Shown: positions 51,236 through 60,535, numbered from the stretch's first letter. The stretch: 64,000 bases of DNA from Aeromicrobium sp. PE09-221 (GCF_002174305.1 NZ_MIJB01000024.1:62001-126000); one strand, 5' to 3'. Program-made: numbers and translations. The notes: generated from the letters alone by a model not told the origin.

Positions 51236-51675
51236 CGGTACTTCCACACGCTGTAGCCCAGCAGGAACCAGGCGATCGCGGCCGAGAGGAACATGCCGAG
51301 GGCGGTCACCGGTCCGCCCGCGGGCAGTCGCGGACCGAACTCGAACCCGAAGACCGAGAACTCCGGGATGATGACATCGACCCACCACACGACGCCCACC
51401 GCGAACACGCATGCCGCCCCGAGCGCGCTGAGGATGATCCGTGGCCACGTGGCCACCCCGTACCGGGCCGCCTCGATCGCCCTCGCGTGCAGGGGCTCCA
51501 GCGAGCGACGCGCCCAGTGATAGTGCCGCGCGAGCAGGGCCACGCCCGCGACGAGGCCGAGCAGCCCCGGGCCGGGAAGGACGAGCATGAAGAGCCCCAG
51601 CACGACCAGTGTCCAACCCAGCACCTCGCTGCCGGTGCGATGAAACCATCCGAGCAGGCGAGAGCGCATAGCCAT
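51178..51675 (-). CDS. PGPGW/TIGR02611-family membrane protein
   Basis: 165 residues. A first helix pair contains the name-giving motif VLPGPGLLGLVAGVALLARH (about residues 31-52), followed by an amphipathic linker RRSLEPLHARAIEAARYG. Two more helices (IILSALGAACVFAVGVVWWV and VTALGMFLSAAIAWFLLGYS) and a polar tail end the protein. Function is unknown in all members I recall. It shares 58 bp with the 3' end of the topoisomerase gene. Confidence 0.82.
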   Translation of the reverse strand: MAMRSRLLGWFHRTGSEVLGWTLVVLGLFMLVLPGPGLLGLVAGVALLARHYHWARRSLEPLHARAIEAARYGVATWPRIILSALGAACVFAVGVVWWVDVIIPEFSVFGFEFGPRLPAGGPVTALGMFLSAAIAWFLLGYSVWKYRYAVARMANRSRSAEEVTD

Positions 51676-51701
51676 GAAGACAGCATGCCAGCCGAAGCTG
51701 A

Positions 51702-53030
51702 ATGGATGCGAAGAGAACGCACTGCCCCGACGATGGAGGGGTGTCTTCTGCCTCTCATGCGTACCGACTGCTCAGTGACGTCCTCGGCTTCGAGGTACCG
51801 CTGCGGATCCGTCTCTGGAACGGACAGGAGCACGGTCCCGCGAACGCGCCGCGGGTCGTGCTCCGCTCCCGCCGGGCCGTGCGCCATCTGCTGTACCGTC
51901 CCGGCGAACTGGGAGCGGCGCGCGCCTACGTCACCGGCGAGCTGGACGTCGAGGGCATGGAGTTGGTCGACGCCCTCCGCCAGGTGTGGTCGGCCATCGA
52001 CGAGGCCCGCGCGCGGGACCCTCGCGCGGCCCGGCTCCGCATCCGTCCCGGCACCCTCGCGCGTGCGGCGGGACTCGCCCTACGGCTGGGGGCTTTAGGT
52101 CCTCGTCCGGCACCTCCGGCGGCGGAATCGGCACTGACCGGCGAGAGGCATTCGACCGAGCGCGACCGCGCGGCGATCTCCCATCACTACGACATCTCCA
52201 ATGAGTTCTATCGACTGCTCATGGACGAGACCATGGCTTACTCGTGCGCCTACTTCTCCGCAGCGGGAATGACCCTGGGCGAGGCACAGCGAGCGAAGCT
52301 CGATCTGGTATGCCGTAAGCTCGGCCTGCGGCCCGGCATGCACCTGCTGGACATCGGGTGCGGCTGGGGGTCTTTGACCCTGCACGCCGCCGAGCACTAC
52401 GACGTCACCGTCACCGGGGTCACGCTCAGCAGCGAACAACGCGATCACGTCGCGGCGGCCGCCGCCGCGAGGGGTGTGGGCGACCGGGTGGAGGTCAGCC
52501 TGCGACACTACCGCGAACTCGCCCTGCAGCCCGGAAGCATCGACGCGATCTCCTCGATCGAGATGGGCGAGCACGTCGGTGACGCGGAGTATGTCGACTT
52601 CGCCGGCGCCATCCACCACTACCTGCGTCCGCACGGCAGAGCCCTCATCCAGCAGATGTCACGCAGCGGCGAGCACCCCGGCGGAGGCCCCTTCATCGAG
52701 ACGTACATCGCGCCGGACATGCACATGAAACCGCTGCACCGGACACTCGAGCTCTTCGCGGGAGCCGGTCTGGAGGTCCGCGATGTTCAGGCGCTGCGCG
52801 AACACTATCCACGGACAGTGGCCTTCTGGGCCGACCAGCTGGAACAGCACTGGCAGGAAGCGGTCGACCTGCTGGGCGAGGAGACGGCTCGCGTGTGGCG
52901 GCTCTATCTGGCGGGCGGTGCGCTCGCCTTCGAGCAGAACCGGATGGGCGTGGATCAACTGCTCCTGGTCAAGCCAGCCACCGATGGGTCGAGCGCGATG
53001 CCCGCGACCCCACTGGCCTGGCTCGGCTGA
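51702..53030 (+). CDS. Cyclopropane-fatty-acyl-phospholipid synthase-family methyltransferase
   Basis: 442 residues from ATG 51702; GTG 51741 is a possible later start. An N-terminal SCP-like/lipid-contact region (about residues 20-140) precedes the SAM-dependent methyltransferase. Key motifs: ISHHYDISNEFYRLLMDETM, AYSCAYF, SAM motif I LLDIGCGWGSLTLHAAEHY, SSIEMGEHVG (bicarbonate Glu) and FIETYIAPDMHMKPLHRTLE. The long N-terminus resembles UfaA1-type enzymes of Mycobacteriales. It modifies unsaturated acyl chains of membrane lipids, making cyclopropane or methyl-branched products. It is convergent with ideR. Confidence 0.92.
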   Translation: MDAKRTHCPDDGGVSSASHAYRLLSDVLGFEVPLRIRLWNGQEHGPANAPRVVLRSRRAVRHLLYRPGELGAARAYVTGELDVEGMELVDALRQVWSAIDEARARDPRAARLRIRPGTLARAAGLALRLGALGPRPAPPAAESALTGERHSTERDRAAISHHYDISNEFYRLLMDETMAYSCAYFSAAGMTLGEAQRAKLDLVCRKLGLRPGMHLLDIGCGWGSLTLHAAEHYDVTVTGVTLSSEQRDHVAAAAAARGVGDRVEVSLRHYRELALQPGSIDAISSIEMGEHVGDAEYVDFAGAIHHYLRPHGRALIQQMSRSGEHPGGGPFIETYIAPDMHMKPLHRTLELFAGAGLEVRDVQALREHYPRTVAFWADQLEQHWQEAVDLLGEETARVWRLYLAGGALAFEQNRMGVDQLLLVKPATDGSSAMPATPLAWLG

Positions 53031-53043
53031 GGTATCCGCGCGA

Positions 53044-53733
53044 TCAGTTCGAGACGAACAGGTGCTGGGCCGCCTCGGTGTCGATCTCGGCCGTCTCACC
53101 CTGGCGCGCGACGATGACGCCGTCGTGGCCGGCCGAGGCGAGGATGTCGTTGCCCGGCAGGGCGCCCACACGCCGCAGGACCGACATGACGGCAGTGTCC
53201 TTCTGCAGCTCCTCGGCGATGCGCCGTACCACCAACCGGGTGGGCTCGGAGGATCCGGCGATCGCCTTGGGGAGGGTCTGCACACCGGCGAGGAAGTCCG
53301 CCTCGCCCACCTCCTGACCGAGCTCGGCCAGACCGGGGATGGGGTTGCCGTAGGGCGACTCCGTGGGCTGCTGGAGGAGGTCGATGAGACGGCGCTCCAC
53401 CTGCTCGGAGATCACATGCTCCCATCGACACGCCTCATCGTGGACGTATTCGATCTCTAGCCCGATCACATCGGTGAGCAGCCGCTCGGCGAGCCGGTGC
53501 TTGCGCATCACGCGGGTGGCGAGCGCACGGCCCTTCTCCGACAGCTCCAGGTGACGGTCCCCCTCGACGGTGAGCAGACCGTCGCGTTCCATGCGGGCAA
53601 CGGTCTGGCTCACTGTGGGCCCGCTCTGGTGGAGACGCTCGGCGATGCGGGCACGCAGCGGTACGATGCCCTCTTCCTCGAGCTCGAAAATGGTGCGCAG
53701 ATACATCTCAGTGGTATCGATCAGGTCGCTCAC
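53044..53733 (-). CDS. ideR: Iron-dependent transcriptional repressor, DtxR/IdeR family
   Basis: 229 residues from GTG 53733; the start SDLIDTTEMYLRTIFELEEE aligns with the known IdeR N-terminus. The winged HTH is IAERLHQSGPTVSQTVARME. Metal sites: Met near residue 10, the His/Glu cluster MRKHRLAERLL, and HDEACRWEHVIS carrying the Cys, Glu and His of the regulatory site. A C-terminal SH3-like domain (about residues 150-229) is present, so it is the IdeR rather than the short MntR type. Loaded with Fe2+ it represses iron-uptake genes; the iron box at 33.0 kb is a predicted target. Confidence 0.93.
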   Translation of the reverse strand: MSDLIDTTEMYLRTIFELEEEGIVPLRARIAERLHQSGPTVSQTVARMERDGLLTVEGDRHLELSEKGRALATRVMRKHRLAERLLTDVIGLEIEYVHDEACRWEHVISEQVERRLIDLLQQPTESPYGNPIPGLAELGQEVGEADFLAGVQTLPKAIAGSSEPTRLVVRRIAEELQKDTAVMSVLRRVGALPGNDILASAGHDGVIVARQGETAEIDTEAAQHLFVSN

Positions 53734-53808
53734 CCCTCCATTGTTCCACGTCCCGCCGACAGCGTGTTCCGATGTGCGAACACACCGTCCCGCCGCCACG
53801 ATGGAGCG

Positions 53809-55149
53809 ATGGCGAACTCGGTGATGTGGTTCCGCAGTGATCTGCGTCTGATGGACCAGCCGGCGCTGCGAGAAGCCGTCGAGGCCGGATCGGACGGCGT
53901 GGTTCCGCTCTACGTGCTCGACGACCGGCTGTGGACCTCCGGAGCGGGCGTGCGGACGGCATATCTCTCGCGACTGTTGTCGGAATTCGACGAGCGCATC
54001 GGCGGACTGCACGTCGTACACGGTCCTGCGGAGCGTGAGGTTCCGCGCGTCGCGCACGCGGTCGGGGCGAGCAGCGTGCACGTGTCGGCATCCTTCACGC
54101 CCTACGGCGCGCGACGGGACGCCAGGGTCGAGGAGGCCCTCGACATCCCGCTCGTGCGGACGGGATCGGCCTACGCCGTCTCCCCCGGCCGGGTACTCAA
54201 GGGCGATGGCGAGGGCTACCGCGTCTTCACCCCCTTCTACAAGGAGTGGCTCGCGCACGGCTGGCGCGAGCCGGCGCCTGCGGTACACGACGTGCCCTGG
54301 CTGAGGCCGGACGGCCGGACCCGTCGGATCCCCGAGACCGGGCCGCCGGAGGGCGTGACCTTGCCGCCCGTCGGCGAGCGAGCCGCACGCGACCATTGGC
54401 GCCGTTGGCTCGAGGACCATGTCACCGACTATGCCGACGAGCGCGACCACCCGGGCCTCGACACGACCTCGCGCATGTCCGTCCACCTGAAATGGGGCAG
54501 CATCCACCCTCGCACCCTGCTGGCAGATCTCGGGCCGCTGCGCTCGGACGGCGCCTCCGCATATCGGCGGGAGCTGGCCTTCCGCGAGTTCTACGCCGAT
54601 ATCCTCCACCAACGTCCGGACTCGGCCTTCGGCTACTACGACCGGCGCTTCGAGCACCTCCAGTACGACGAGCCCGGGGACGACTTCGATGCCTGGAGAC
54701 GTGGGGAGACCGGCTTTCCCATCGTCGATGCCGGGATGCGCCAGCTCCTGGCGGAGGGGTGGATGCACAACCGGGTCCGCATGATCGTCGCGAGCTTCCT
54801 GGTCAAAGACCTCCATCTGGAATGGACCCACGGCGCGGCGCACTTCCTCGACCGCCTGGCCGATGCCGACCTGGCATCCAATCAGCACGGGTGGCAGTGG
54901 GTCGCCGGGTGCGGCACAGACGCATCGCCCTTCTTCCGGGTCTTCAATCCCGTCACCCAGAGCAAGAAGTTCGACCCCGACGGCGTCTACATCCGGCGGT
55001 GGGTGCCCGAACTGGCCGAGGTGCCCGCGCCGGCGATACACGAACCGTGGACGATGTCCGATCCGCCGCGGGGCTACCCCGCTCCCCTGGTCGATCACGC
55101 GGAGGAACGACGCGAGGCCCTCCGCCGTTTCGAGGCCCTCACCCGATAG
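53809..55149 (+). CDS. phr: Deoxyribodipyrimidine photolyase (cryptochrome/photolyase family)
   Basis: 446 residues from ATG 53809, 75 bases from the divergent ideR start. The N-terminal alpha/beta antenna domain starts VMWFRSDLRLMDQPALREAV. The FAD-binding domain has TSRMSVHLKWGSIHPRTLL, YRRELAFREFYADILHQRPD, then the diagnostic WRRGETGFPIVDAGMRQLL, GWMHNRVRMIVASFLVKDL and DADLASNQHGWQWVAGCGTD, where the Trp electron chain and FAD contacts lie. It resembles class I CPD photolyases. It repairs UV dimers with blue light. Confidence 0.95.
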   Translation: MANSVMWFRSDLRLMDQPALREAVEAGSDGVVPLYVLDDRLWTSGAGVRTAYLSRLLSEFDERIGGLHVVHGPAEREVPRVAHAVGASSVHVSASFTPYGARRDARVEEALDIPLVRTGSAYAVSPGRVLKGDGEGYRVFTPFYKEWLAHGWREPAPAVHDVPWLRPDGRTRRIPETGPPEGVTLPPVGERAARDHWRRWLEDHVTDYADERDHPGLDTTSRMSVHLKWGSIHPRTLLADLGPLRSDGASAYRRELAFREFYADILHQRPDSAFGYYDRRFEHLQYDEPGDDFDAWRRGETGFPIVDAGMRQLLAEGWMHNRVRMIVASFLVKDLHLEWTHGAAHFLDRLADADLASNQHGWQWVAGCGTDASPFFRVFNPVTQSKKFDPDGVYIRRWVPELAEVPAPAIHEPWTMSDPPRGYPAPLVDHAEERREALRRFEALTR

Positions 55150-55175
55150 GCGCGGGATCCCGTTACGGTGAGGGC

Positions 55176-55874
55176 ATGGTGACGATCGCGCGGCAGTTCA
55201 ACGGTCCCCCCGGCTCAGGTAACGGCGGCTATGCCAGCGGCGTGATCGCCGCGGGCCTGGAGCACGACGGCCCGGTGGAGGTGCGGCTGACCACACCGCC
55301 GCCCTTGGACACGCCGCTTGCCTACGAGCGTGATCGCGACGAGGTCCGCCTCGTCACCCACGGCGGCGCTCTCGTCGGGCACGCCCGTCCCGGTGGGTTC
55401 CTGCGGGAGGCACCGCGCTTCGCGTCGGCGGACGAGATCGAGGCGGGAGCCACGAGCTATCCCGGCTTCGTGCACCATCCCTTCGATATGTGCTTCACCT
55501 GCGGGACGCAGCGCGGTGACGGCGACGGGCTGCGCATCTTCTCCGGTCCCATCGACGATGGTCTCACCGCGGCTCCCTGGGACGCGCACGAGAGCTTCGC
55601 CGGCGAGAACGGCACGATCGACGAGCCGGTGACGTGGGCGTCCCTCGACTGTCCCGGCGGGTGGGCCGCGGACTTCTCCCAGCAGCCGATGCTCCTCGGC
55701 ACCATGACGGCGGAGGTCTACGCGGCCCCGGCGGCCGGTCAGCGGTACCATGCGGTGGGACAGCTCGACCGGCGCGAGGGCCGCAAGTTCTACACCTCGA
55801 CCGCGCTCTACACGCCCGAGGCTCAGCTCGTCGGGCGTGCCGAGCAGGTCTGGATCGAGATCGACCTCGGCTGA
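55176..55874 (+). CDS. Hotdog-fold thioesterase-like protein
   Basis: 232 residues from ATG 55176, 26 bases after the photolyase stop. The N-terminal half begins QFNGPPGSGNGGYASGVIAA, a pattern of acyl-CoA thioesterase-like hotdog proteins. A CFTCG-type motif (HPFDMCFTCGTQRGDGDGL) follows near residue 105. The second half has VTWASLDCPGGWAADF and GTMTAEVYAAPAAGQRYHAV, again a hotdog repeat. It is likely a double-hotdog hydrolase or binding protein for acyl thioesters. No catalytic residues can be assigned safely. Confidence 0.75.
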   Translation: MVTIARQFNGPPGSGNGGYASGVIAAGLEHDGPVEVRLTTPPPLDTPLAYERDRDEVRLVTHGGALVGHARPGGFLREAPRFASADEIEAGATSYPGFVHHPFDMCFTCGTQRGDGDGLRIFSGPIDDGLTAAPWDAHESFAGENGTIDEPVTWASLDCPGGWAADFSQQPMLLGTMTAEVYAAPAAGQRYHAVGQLDRREGRKFYTSTALYTPEAQLVGRAEQVWIEIDLG

Positions 55875-55878
55875 CGGA

Positions 55879-56130
55879 TCAGCGGGCCAGGGCCGCCCGC
55901 AGCCGCGCGGGATCGACCCGCCAGAAGTCGTGCTGGCGTCCGTCGACGAAGGTGACCGGCACCTGCTCGCCGAAGCGGCTGACGAGCTCAGGATCGGTGT
56001 CGATGTCGATGCGCTCCCAGTCGTCGCCCGTCTCGGCCACGACGGTCGCCACCTGGGCCTCGGCGACCTCGCACAGGTGGCATCCATCCCGGCTGTAGAC
56101 CACCACGCGCGTTCCTCCCGCGCCGGTCAC
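55879..56130 (-). CDS. Glutaredoxin-family protein
   Basis: 83 residues from GTG 56130, overlapping the AMP-ligase stop as GTGA. The thioredoxin-fold active site is YSRDGCHLCEVAEAQVA (CxxC with His-Leu), and the cis-Pro loop is QVPVTFVDGRQ. It corresponds to the small Rv0508-like glutaredoxins that lie near serB1 in Mycobacteriales. It probably reduces disulfides or mixed thiols in the cytoplasm. It is the last gene before a convergent stop only four bases away. Confidence 0.9.
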   Translation of the reverse strand: MTGAGGTRVVVYSRDGCHLCEVAEAQVATVVAETGDDWERIDIDTDPELVSRFGEQVPVTFVDGRQHDFWRVDPARLRAALAR

Positions 56131-57662
56131 TGGGTCTCCCGGGCCAGCTCGCGCAACCGCCCCTTGGCCACCTTGCCGGTCGGCGAATGGGGCAGACCTG
56201 CGGCGACGACGATGCGCGAGGGCTGCTTGAAGCGGGCAAGGTTCTCACGGCACACGGTCGCGACGGCCTCGATGAGGGCATGCTCGTCGGCAGCCTCGTC
56301 CTCGGGCACGACGAAGGCCACCACGGCCTCACCCGTGTGCTCGTCGGGCATGCCGACGACAGCGACTTGCGCGACCCCCGGAGTGTGCGCCGCGATCTCC
56401 TCCACCTCGGTCGGGTAGACGTTGAATCCCGAGACGATGATCAGCTCGCGCAGGCGGTCGACGAGGGCCAGCGCGCCGTAGGCGTCGATGATGCCGATAT
56501 CGCCGGTGGCGTACCAGCCGTCGTCGCCCGGTCCACCGGCACCGTCGGGCCAGTAGCCGGAGAAGAGATTGTCGCCGCGGATCCATACCTGCGCGGGGTC
56601 CCCGGGGTCGGCCTGCTGTCCGAGCGAGTCGCGCACCTCCACCTCCACGCCGGGCACCGGCCAGCCCACCGTGTACGGCTCGCGTGGAGCCTCGCGATCG
56701 ACGAGGGTCGTGGTGACGACGGGGCTCGCTTCGGTCAGTCCGTAACCCTGTTCCACTCGGTGGCCGGAGACCTCCTCGAAACGCCGCGCGAGATCCGGGT
56801 CGAGGGCGGCCGCACCGGACAACACCACGCGTACCCCGGTGAGCGCCTCGCGCACGTTCTCGCGGCGCGCCCAGGCCGCGATCACCGGCGGAGCCACCGG
56901 CACGACCGTGATCCCCTCGTCGGCGATGAGGCGGAGCACGGCATCGGGGTCGAAGCTCTCGACCAGCACCACCCGGGCCCGCTCCCGGAGCGCCTGGCCG
57001 AGCACCGCGTTGAGACCGTAGACGTGGAAGAGCGGCAGCAGACCGAGCACCGCGTCCCCCGGACCGATCACCGGGGGCTCGATCCGACCCACCTGCTCGA
57101 TGTTGGCGATGAGGGCCCGGTGGGTCAGCTGGACGCCGCGAGGCAGTGCCGAGGCACCGGACGTGTAAAGCACGACGGCCAGTGACTCGGCATCCTGCGG
57201 CGCCACCGGCACCTGCCCGGAGCGCTGCTCCTGCAGCGCGTCGAAGGTCAATTCACCGGTCTCGGCCGCGACCCGGTGCACGGCGATGACGGCACCGGCG
57301 GTCTCGGCCTGCCGGACCTGTGCGGCGGCCGCCGCGTCGGCGACGACGACCTTGGGCTGGCAGTCCGCGACGATGCGGCTGATCTCCCGTGCGGGTGCCT
57401 GCGGATTGATCGGGACGGCCACGAGTCCACCCCGCAATACCGCCAGATAGGCCACACACAGGTCGATGCCGTTGCTCATCACCAGGGCCACGCGGTGTCC
57501 CGCGACCAGGCCCTGTCCAAGGAGGGTCTGGGCGACTCGATCAACCCAGGCATCGAGCTCGGCCCAGGTGAGTTCGCGGCGGCTCCGGGGCTCGCTGAGG
57601 GCGCTCTCGTCGGGCGACCGACGGGCGGCATCACGCAGATAGTCGCTCAAGTTCACGGGCAC
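56127..57662 (-). CDS. AMP-dependent acyl-CoA synthetase/ligase
   Basis: About 511 residues from GTG 57662 (an ATG at 57680 and an open frame to 57746 also exist, but the latter reaches into the divergent HAD gene). The AMP-binding P-loop is AVVLYTSGASALPRGVQLTH, where Gly-Lys of the usual TSGTTGxPK is Leu-Pro-Arg, a mild departure. GYGLTEASPVVT is motif A5, GWYATGDIGIIDAYGALALV is A7 and RLRELIIVSGFNVYPTEVEE is A8. The C-terminal catalytic Lys is in SPTGKVAKGRLREL. It likely activates a fatty or aromatic acid. Substrate unknown. Confidence 0.92.
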   Translation of the reverse strand: MPVNLSDYLRDAARRSPDESALSEPRSRRELTWAELDAWVDRVAQTLLGQGLVAGHRVALVMSNGIDLCVAYLAVLRGGLVAVPINPQAPAREISRIVADCQPKVVVADAAAAAQVRQAETAGAVIAVHRVAAETGELTFDALQEQRSGQVPVAPQDAESLAVVLYTSGASALPRGVQLTHRALIANIEQVGRIEPPVIGPGDAVLGLLPLFHVYGLNAVLGQALRERARVVLVESFDPDAVLRLIADEGITVVPVAPPVIAAWARRENVREALTGVRVVLSGAAALDPDLARRFEEVSGHRVEQGYGLTEASPVVTTTLVDREAPREPYTVGWPVPGVEVEVRDSLGQQADPGDPAQVWIRGDNLFSGYWPDGAGGPGDDGWYATGDIGIIDAYGALALVDRLRELIIVSGFNVYPTEVEEIAAHTPGVAQVAVVGMPDEHTGEAVVAFVVPEDEAADEHALIEAVATVCRENLARFKQPSRIVVAAGLPHSPTGKVAKGRLRELARETQ

Positions 57663-57714
57663 ATGTCGAGTCAACCACATCCGTGGTCTTCGCCGGCCCG
57701 ATACGCTGTGCTGC

Positions 57715-58599
57715 ATGTCACCGGGCCGCCGCGAGATCCCGCGCAATCTCCAGGCTCGCTCCGTGCTGGCAGGTCAGGCGGCCGCCGCCTCGCCGGAGGT
57801 GGAGCGTGCCCTGGCCCCGGTGCTCGACCCGCACACCGCGGCCTTCTTCGATGTCGACAACACGATCATGCAGGGCGCCTCGATCTTCCACCTCGCACGA
57901 GGTCTGCACCGGCGCGAGTTCTTCACCACCCGCGATATCGCCGCCGCGGTCTGGAAACAGGTGTGGTTCCAGTATGTCGGCGGCGAGCGCAGCGATCACA
58001 TCGACGACGCCCGGTCGTCCGCCCTCTCCTTCGTCGCCGGCCATCGGGTCGACGAGCTCCGCGAGATCGGCGAGGAGGTCTTCGACGAGTTCATGGCGAT
58101 GCGGATCTGGCCCGGCACCCGGGCCATCGCGCAGTGGCATCTCGACCGGGGGCACCGGGTCTGGCTGGTCACGGCGGCCCCGGTGGAGGTCGCCGAGGTG
58201 ATCGCCCGACGGCTCGGGCTCACAGGCGCGCTCGGCACGGTGGCCGAATCGGTCGACGGCGTCTATACCGGGCGGCTCGTCGGCGAGATGCTGCACGGCG
58301 AGGGCAAGGCCGTCGCCGTGCGAGGGCTCGCCGCGGCGGAAGGCCTCGACCTCGATCGCTGCTATGCCTACTCCGACTCCAGCAACGATCTGCCGATGCT
58401 CGAGCTCGTCGGCCACCCGTGCGCCGTGAACCCCGACGCGCGGCTCCGGGCCCATGCTCGGGGACAGGGGTGGCTCATCCGCGACTATCGGGTGGGACGC
58501 CGCTTCGCGCTCACCGGCGTCAGGACTGCGCTGGCGGTCCTCGCGCTATGGGCGACGGTCGCCCTCGGCCGCCGTCTGTATCGCCGGTCTTTTTCGTGA
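57715..58599 (+). CDS. HAD-IB family phosphatase, SerB1-like, with C-terminal membrane helix
   Basis: 294 residues from ATG 57715. Motif I AAFFDVDNTIMQGAS (nucleophile and acid Asp; Asn in place of the common Gly), motif II WLVTAAPVE, Lys in HGEGKAVAVRGLA, motif IV CYAYSDSSNDLPMLELV. After residue 258 a helix TGVRTALAVLALWATVALGR ends in RRLYRRSFS, so it may sit on the membrane. It matches Rv0505c (SerB1) type proteins; relatives include CicA and phosphatidylglycerophosphate/lysophosphatidate phosphatases, so a lipid phosphate is as likely as phosphoserine. Confidence 0.9.
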   Translation: MSPGRREIPRNLQARSVLAGQAAAASPEVERALAPVLDPHTAAFFDVDNTIMQGASIFHLARGLHRREFFTTRDIAAAVWKQVWFQYVGGERSDHIDDARSSALSFVAGHRVDELREIGEEVFDEFMAMRIWPGTRAIAQWHLDRGHRVWLVTAAPVEVAEVIARRLGLTGALGTVAESVDGVYTGRLVGEMLHGEGKAVAVRGLAAAEGLDLDRCYAYSDSSNDLPMLELVGHPCAVNPDARLRAHARGQGWLIRDYRVGRRFALTGVRTALAVLALWATVALGRRLYRRSFS

Positions 58600-58647
58600 C
58601 ATCTGCGGTGTCACACCGTAGAGTCAGGGCAGTTGCGGGAGGGAAAC

Positions 58648-59343
58648 GTGACCGAAGCGAGGCATCCGATCGGCGTCGCCGTCCTGGCGCCGCCCTTCGA
58701 CGTGTCCGCCCTCTGGATCGCTCTCGCCCAGATACGCACGGGAACGGGACACTCCTCCCGCACGCCCCCGGGCTCGGACGATACCCACGCCGAGCGGGTC
58801 CATGCCCTGGTCGAGCTCGCCCGAACCGGAGATGCCGAGGCCTTCGGACAGCTCTACGACATCTATGTCACCACCGTGTACCGCTATCTCTACTACCGCG
58901 TGGGCTCTCGGCAGCTGGCTGAGGACCTCACCAGCGACACCTTCGTCCGCGCGATGAAGGCGGTCGGCCGTTTCACCTGGCAGGGCAAGGATTTCGGCGC
59001 CTGGCTCACTACGATCGCGCGCAATCTGATCGCCGACCACTACAAGTCGGCCCGGGTCCGGATGGAGCTGACCTCCGATATCGTGCCCGAACGTGGGCCG
59101 GCCGCCGAAAGTTCCGAGGACGAGGCCCTCGAGCACCTCAGCGATCATGCTCTCCATCACGCGATCAGCGAGCTGTCCTCCGAGCAACGGGACTGCATCG
59201 TCATGAGATTCCTGTCCGGTATGACGATCGCTCAGACCGCCGCGGCCCTCGATCGGAGCGAGGGCGCCGTCAAACAGTTGCAGCTGCGAGCGCTGCGCAA
59301 TCTCGCCAAGAACGTGCCCCCGGAGCTGCGCCCTCAGCCGTAA
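58648..59343 (+). CDS. ECF-type sigma factor with partner DUF5667 protein
   Basis: 231 residues from GTG 58648, which has GGAGGG five bases upstream. After a 50-residue N-terminal extension, region 2 reads LVELARTGDAEAFGQLYDIY, VTTVYRYLYYRVGSRQLAED and FGAWLTTIARNLIADHYKSA. Region 4 reads LSSEQRDCIVMRFLSGMTIA and AAALDRSEGAVKQLQLRALR. It resembles the BldN/ShbA-like group. The next gene encodes a DUF5667 membrane protein, which in BldN-type loci (RsbN-like) is the candidate anti-sigma factor. Confidence 0.92.
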   Translation: MTEARHPIGVAVLAPPFDVSALWIALAQIRTGTGHSSRTPPGSDDTHAERVHALVELARTGDAEAFGQLYDIYVTTVYRYLYYRVGSRQLAEDLTSDTFVRAMKAVGRFTWQGKDFGAWLTTIARNLIADHYKSARVRMELTSDIVPERGPAAESSEDEALEHLSDHALHHAISELSSEQRDCIVMRFLSGMTIAQTAAALDRSEGAVKQLQLRALRNLAKNVPPELRPQP

Positions 59344-59399
59344 CCTTCGCCGAACTCCGTCGTTAGATCACTTCAGACGATCCGAAAGGCCCCCGCCCC

Positions 59400-60515
59400 G
59401 TGTTCATCCGCCGCCGCGCCGCCCAGGCCTTCGCCGATGCCTGGGGATCGCGTCGTCGCCCCGACGACGCGGAGATCGGCGCGCTCGTGGCGCTGGCGCG
59501 GCGATTAGAGGTCAGCGCGACGGCACACCCCGATCCGGCCTTCCGGGAGGGTCTGCGTGAGCAGCTGATAGCCGCGGCCGGGCAGACGATGGTCGCCGGG
59601 CCCCCTCGCCGCGTGGTCGAAGGACAGCCCGTCAGCCCCGGACGCCGCAGGGCTCGCTGGGCGGGGGCCGTCGTGGCTGCCACGCTGGCGCTGGTCGGCT
59701 CGGTGAGCGCCAGTGCGAGCGCCGTTCCCGGCGACATCCTGTATCCGGTCAAGATGGGCACCGAGCACGTCGAGCGCACATTCGCCGGCGACGATAAGAG
59801 CCTCGGCCGGCTCTATCTCACGCAGGCCGGCACCCGGCTGGGCGAGGCCGAGGTCCTCGGTCAGCAGAGCAATACGAATGCGCGGACGCGGGTCAGCTCG
59901 GCATTGGAAGCCTTCTCCGACAGCGCCGAGCGCGGCTCGGCGCTCTTGCTGGGCGGCACGAGCCGCCAGATCGATCCGACCGATGCCGAGTACGTCGCTG
60001 CTTTCGCCGAGGACTCCACCCTGCGACTGAATGCGCTCCTGGAGCGCCTGTCACTGGCCGATCGTGCCAGCGCCGAACGCGCGGTCCGCACCCTCGCCGA
60101 TCTGGGTGTCGACATCGGGACCGTCTGTCCGGAGTGCACCGGAGACACCGAGCGCGTCGCCGAGTCGGTCGACAACCTGCTCTCCGATGTTCAGCGCACC
60201 CTCGCCGAGGGTGGGCCTGGCGCGACCACGGAGGACGCCGGCCGCACCGGACAGCCGTCCGAGGGGGCCGGGCAGTCCGGCACCATCGGACGCGACGGCT
60301 CCCCCAGCGGTGGGGACTCCGGGTCCTCGGAGCAGCCGCGGCCGCGGACCACGGCTCCGCCCATCGAGAGCCTCCCGATCATCGCGCTCCCCGAGGCCAA
60401 GCCGCCTTCGAGCGTCGGTGACGTTCTGTCGCCGGTCGTCGGCGCGGTCTTGGGCGATGATCGCCAGGAAGGCCTCGTACCGAGTGTCCTGGGCGTCTTG
60501 GGACTGCGCCGCTGA
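59400..60515 (+). CDS. DUF5667-domain membrane protein, putative anti-sigma factor
   Basis: 371 residues from GTG 59400, 56 bases after the sigma gene. The cytoplasmic N-terminus (about 85 residues) contains DAEIGALVALARRLEVSATA and HPDPAFREGLREQLIAA. One membrane helix (AGAVVAATLALVGSVSASAS) follows, then the DUF5667 region on the outside: PGDILYPVKMGTEHVERTFA and helices to residue 265. The last 105 residues are Gly/Ser/Pro-rich. The layout is that of RsbN-like anti-sigma factors. No zinc motif is seen. Confidence 0.82.
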   Translation: MFIRRRAAQAFADAWGSRRRPDDAEIGALVALARRLEVSATAHPDPAFREGLREQLIAAAGQTMVAGPPRRVVEGQPVSPGRRRARWAGAVVAATLALVGSVSASASAVPGDILYPVKMGTEHVERTFAGDDKSLGRLYLTQAGTRLGEAEVLGQQSNTNARTRVSSALEAFSDSAERGSALLLGGTSRQIDPTDAEYVAAFAEDSTLRLNALLERLSLADRASAERAVRTLADLGVDIGTVCPECTGDTERVAESVDNLLSDVQRTLAEGGPGATTEDAGRTGQPSEGAGQSGTIGRDGSPSGGDSGSSEQPRPRTTAPPIESLPIIALPEAKPPSSVGDVLSPVVGAVLGDDRQEGLVPSVLGVLGLRR

Positions 60516-60535
60516 GCCAACCCGCCGGATACGCC

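Noticed and set aside
53734-55098. Long upstream extension of the ideR frame on the minus strand
   Set aside because: The extension is antisense to the photolyase gene; IdeR homology begins at GTG 53733.
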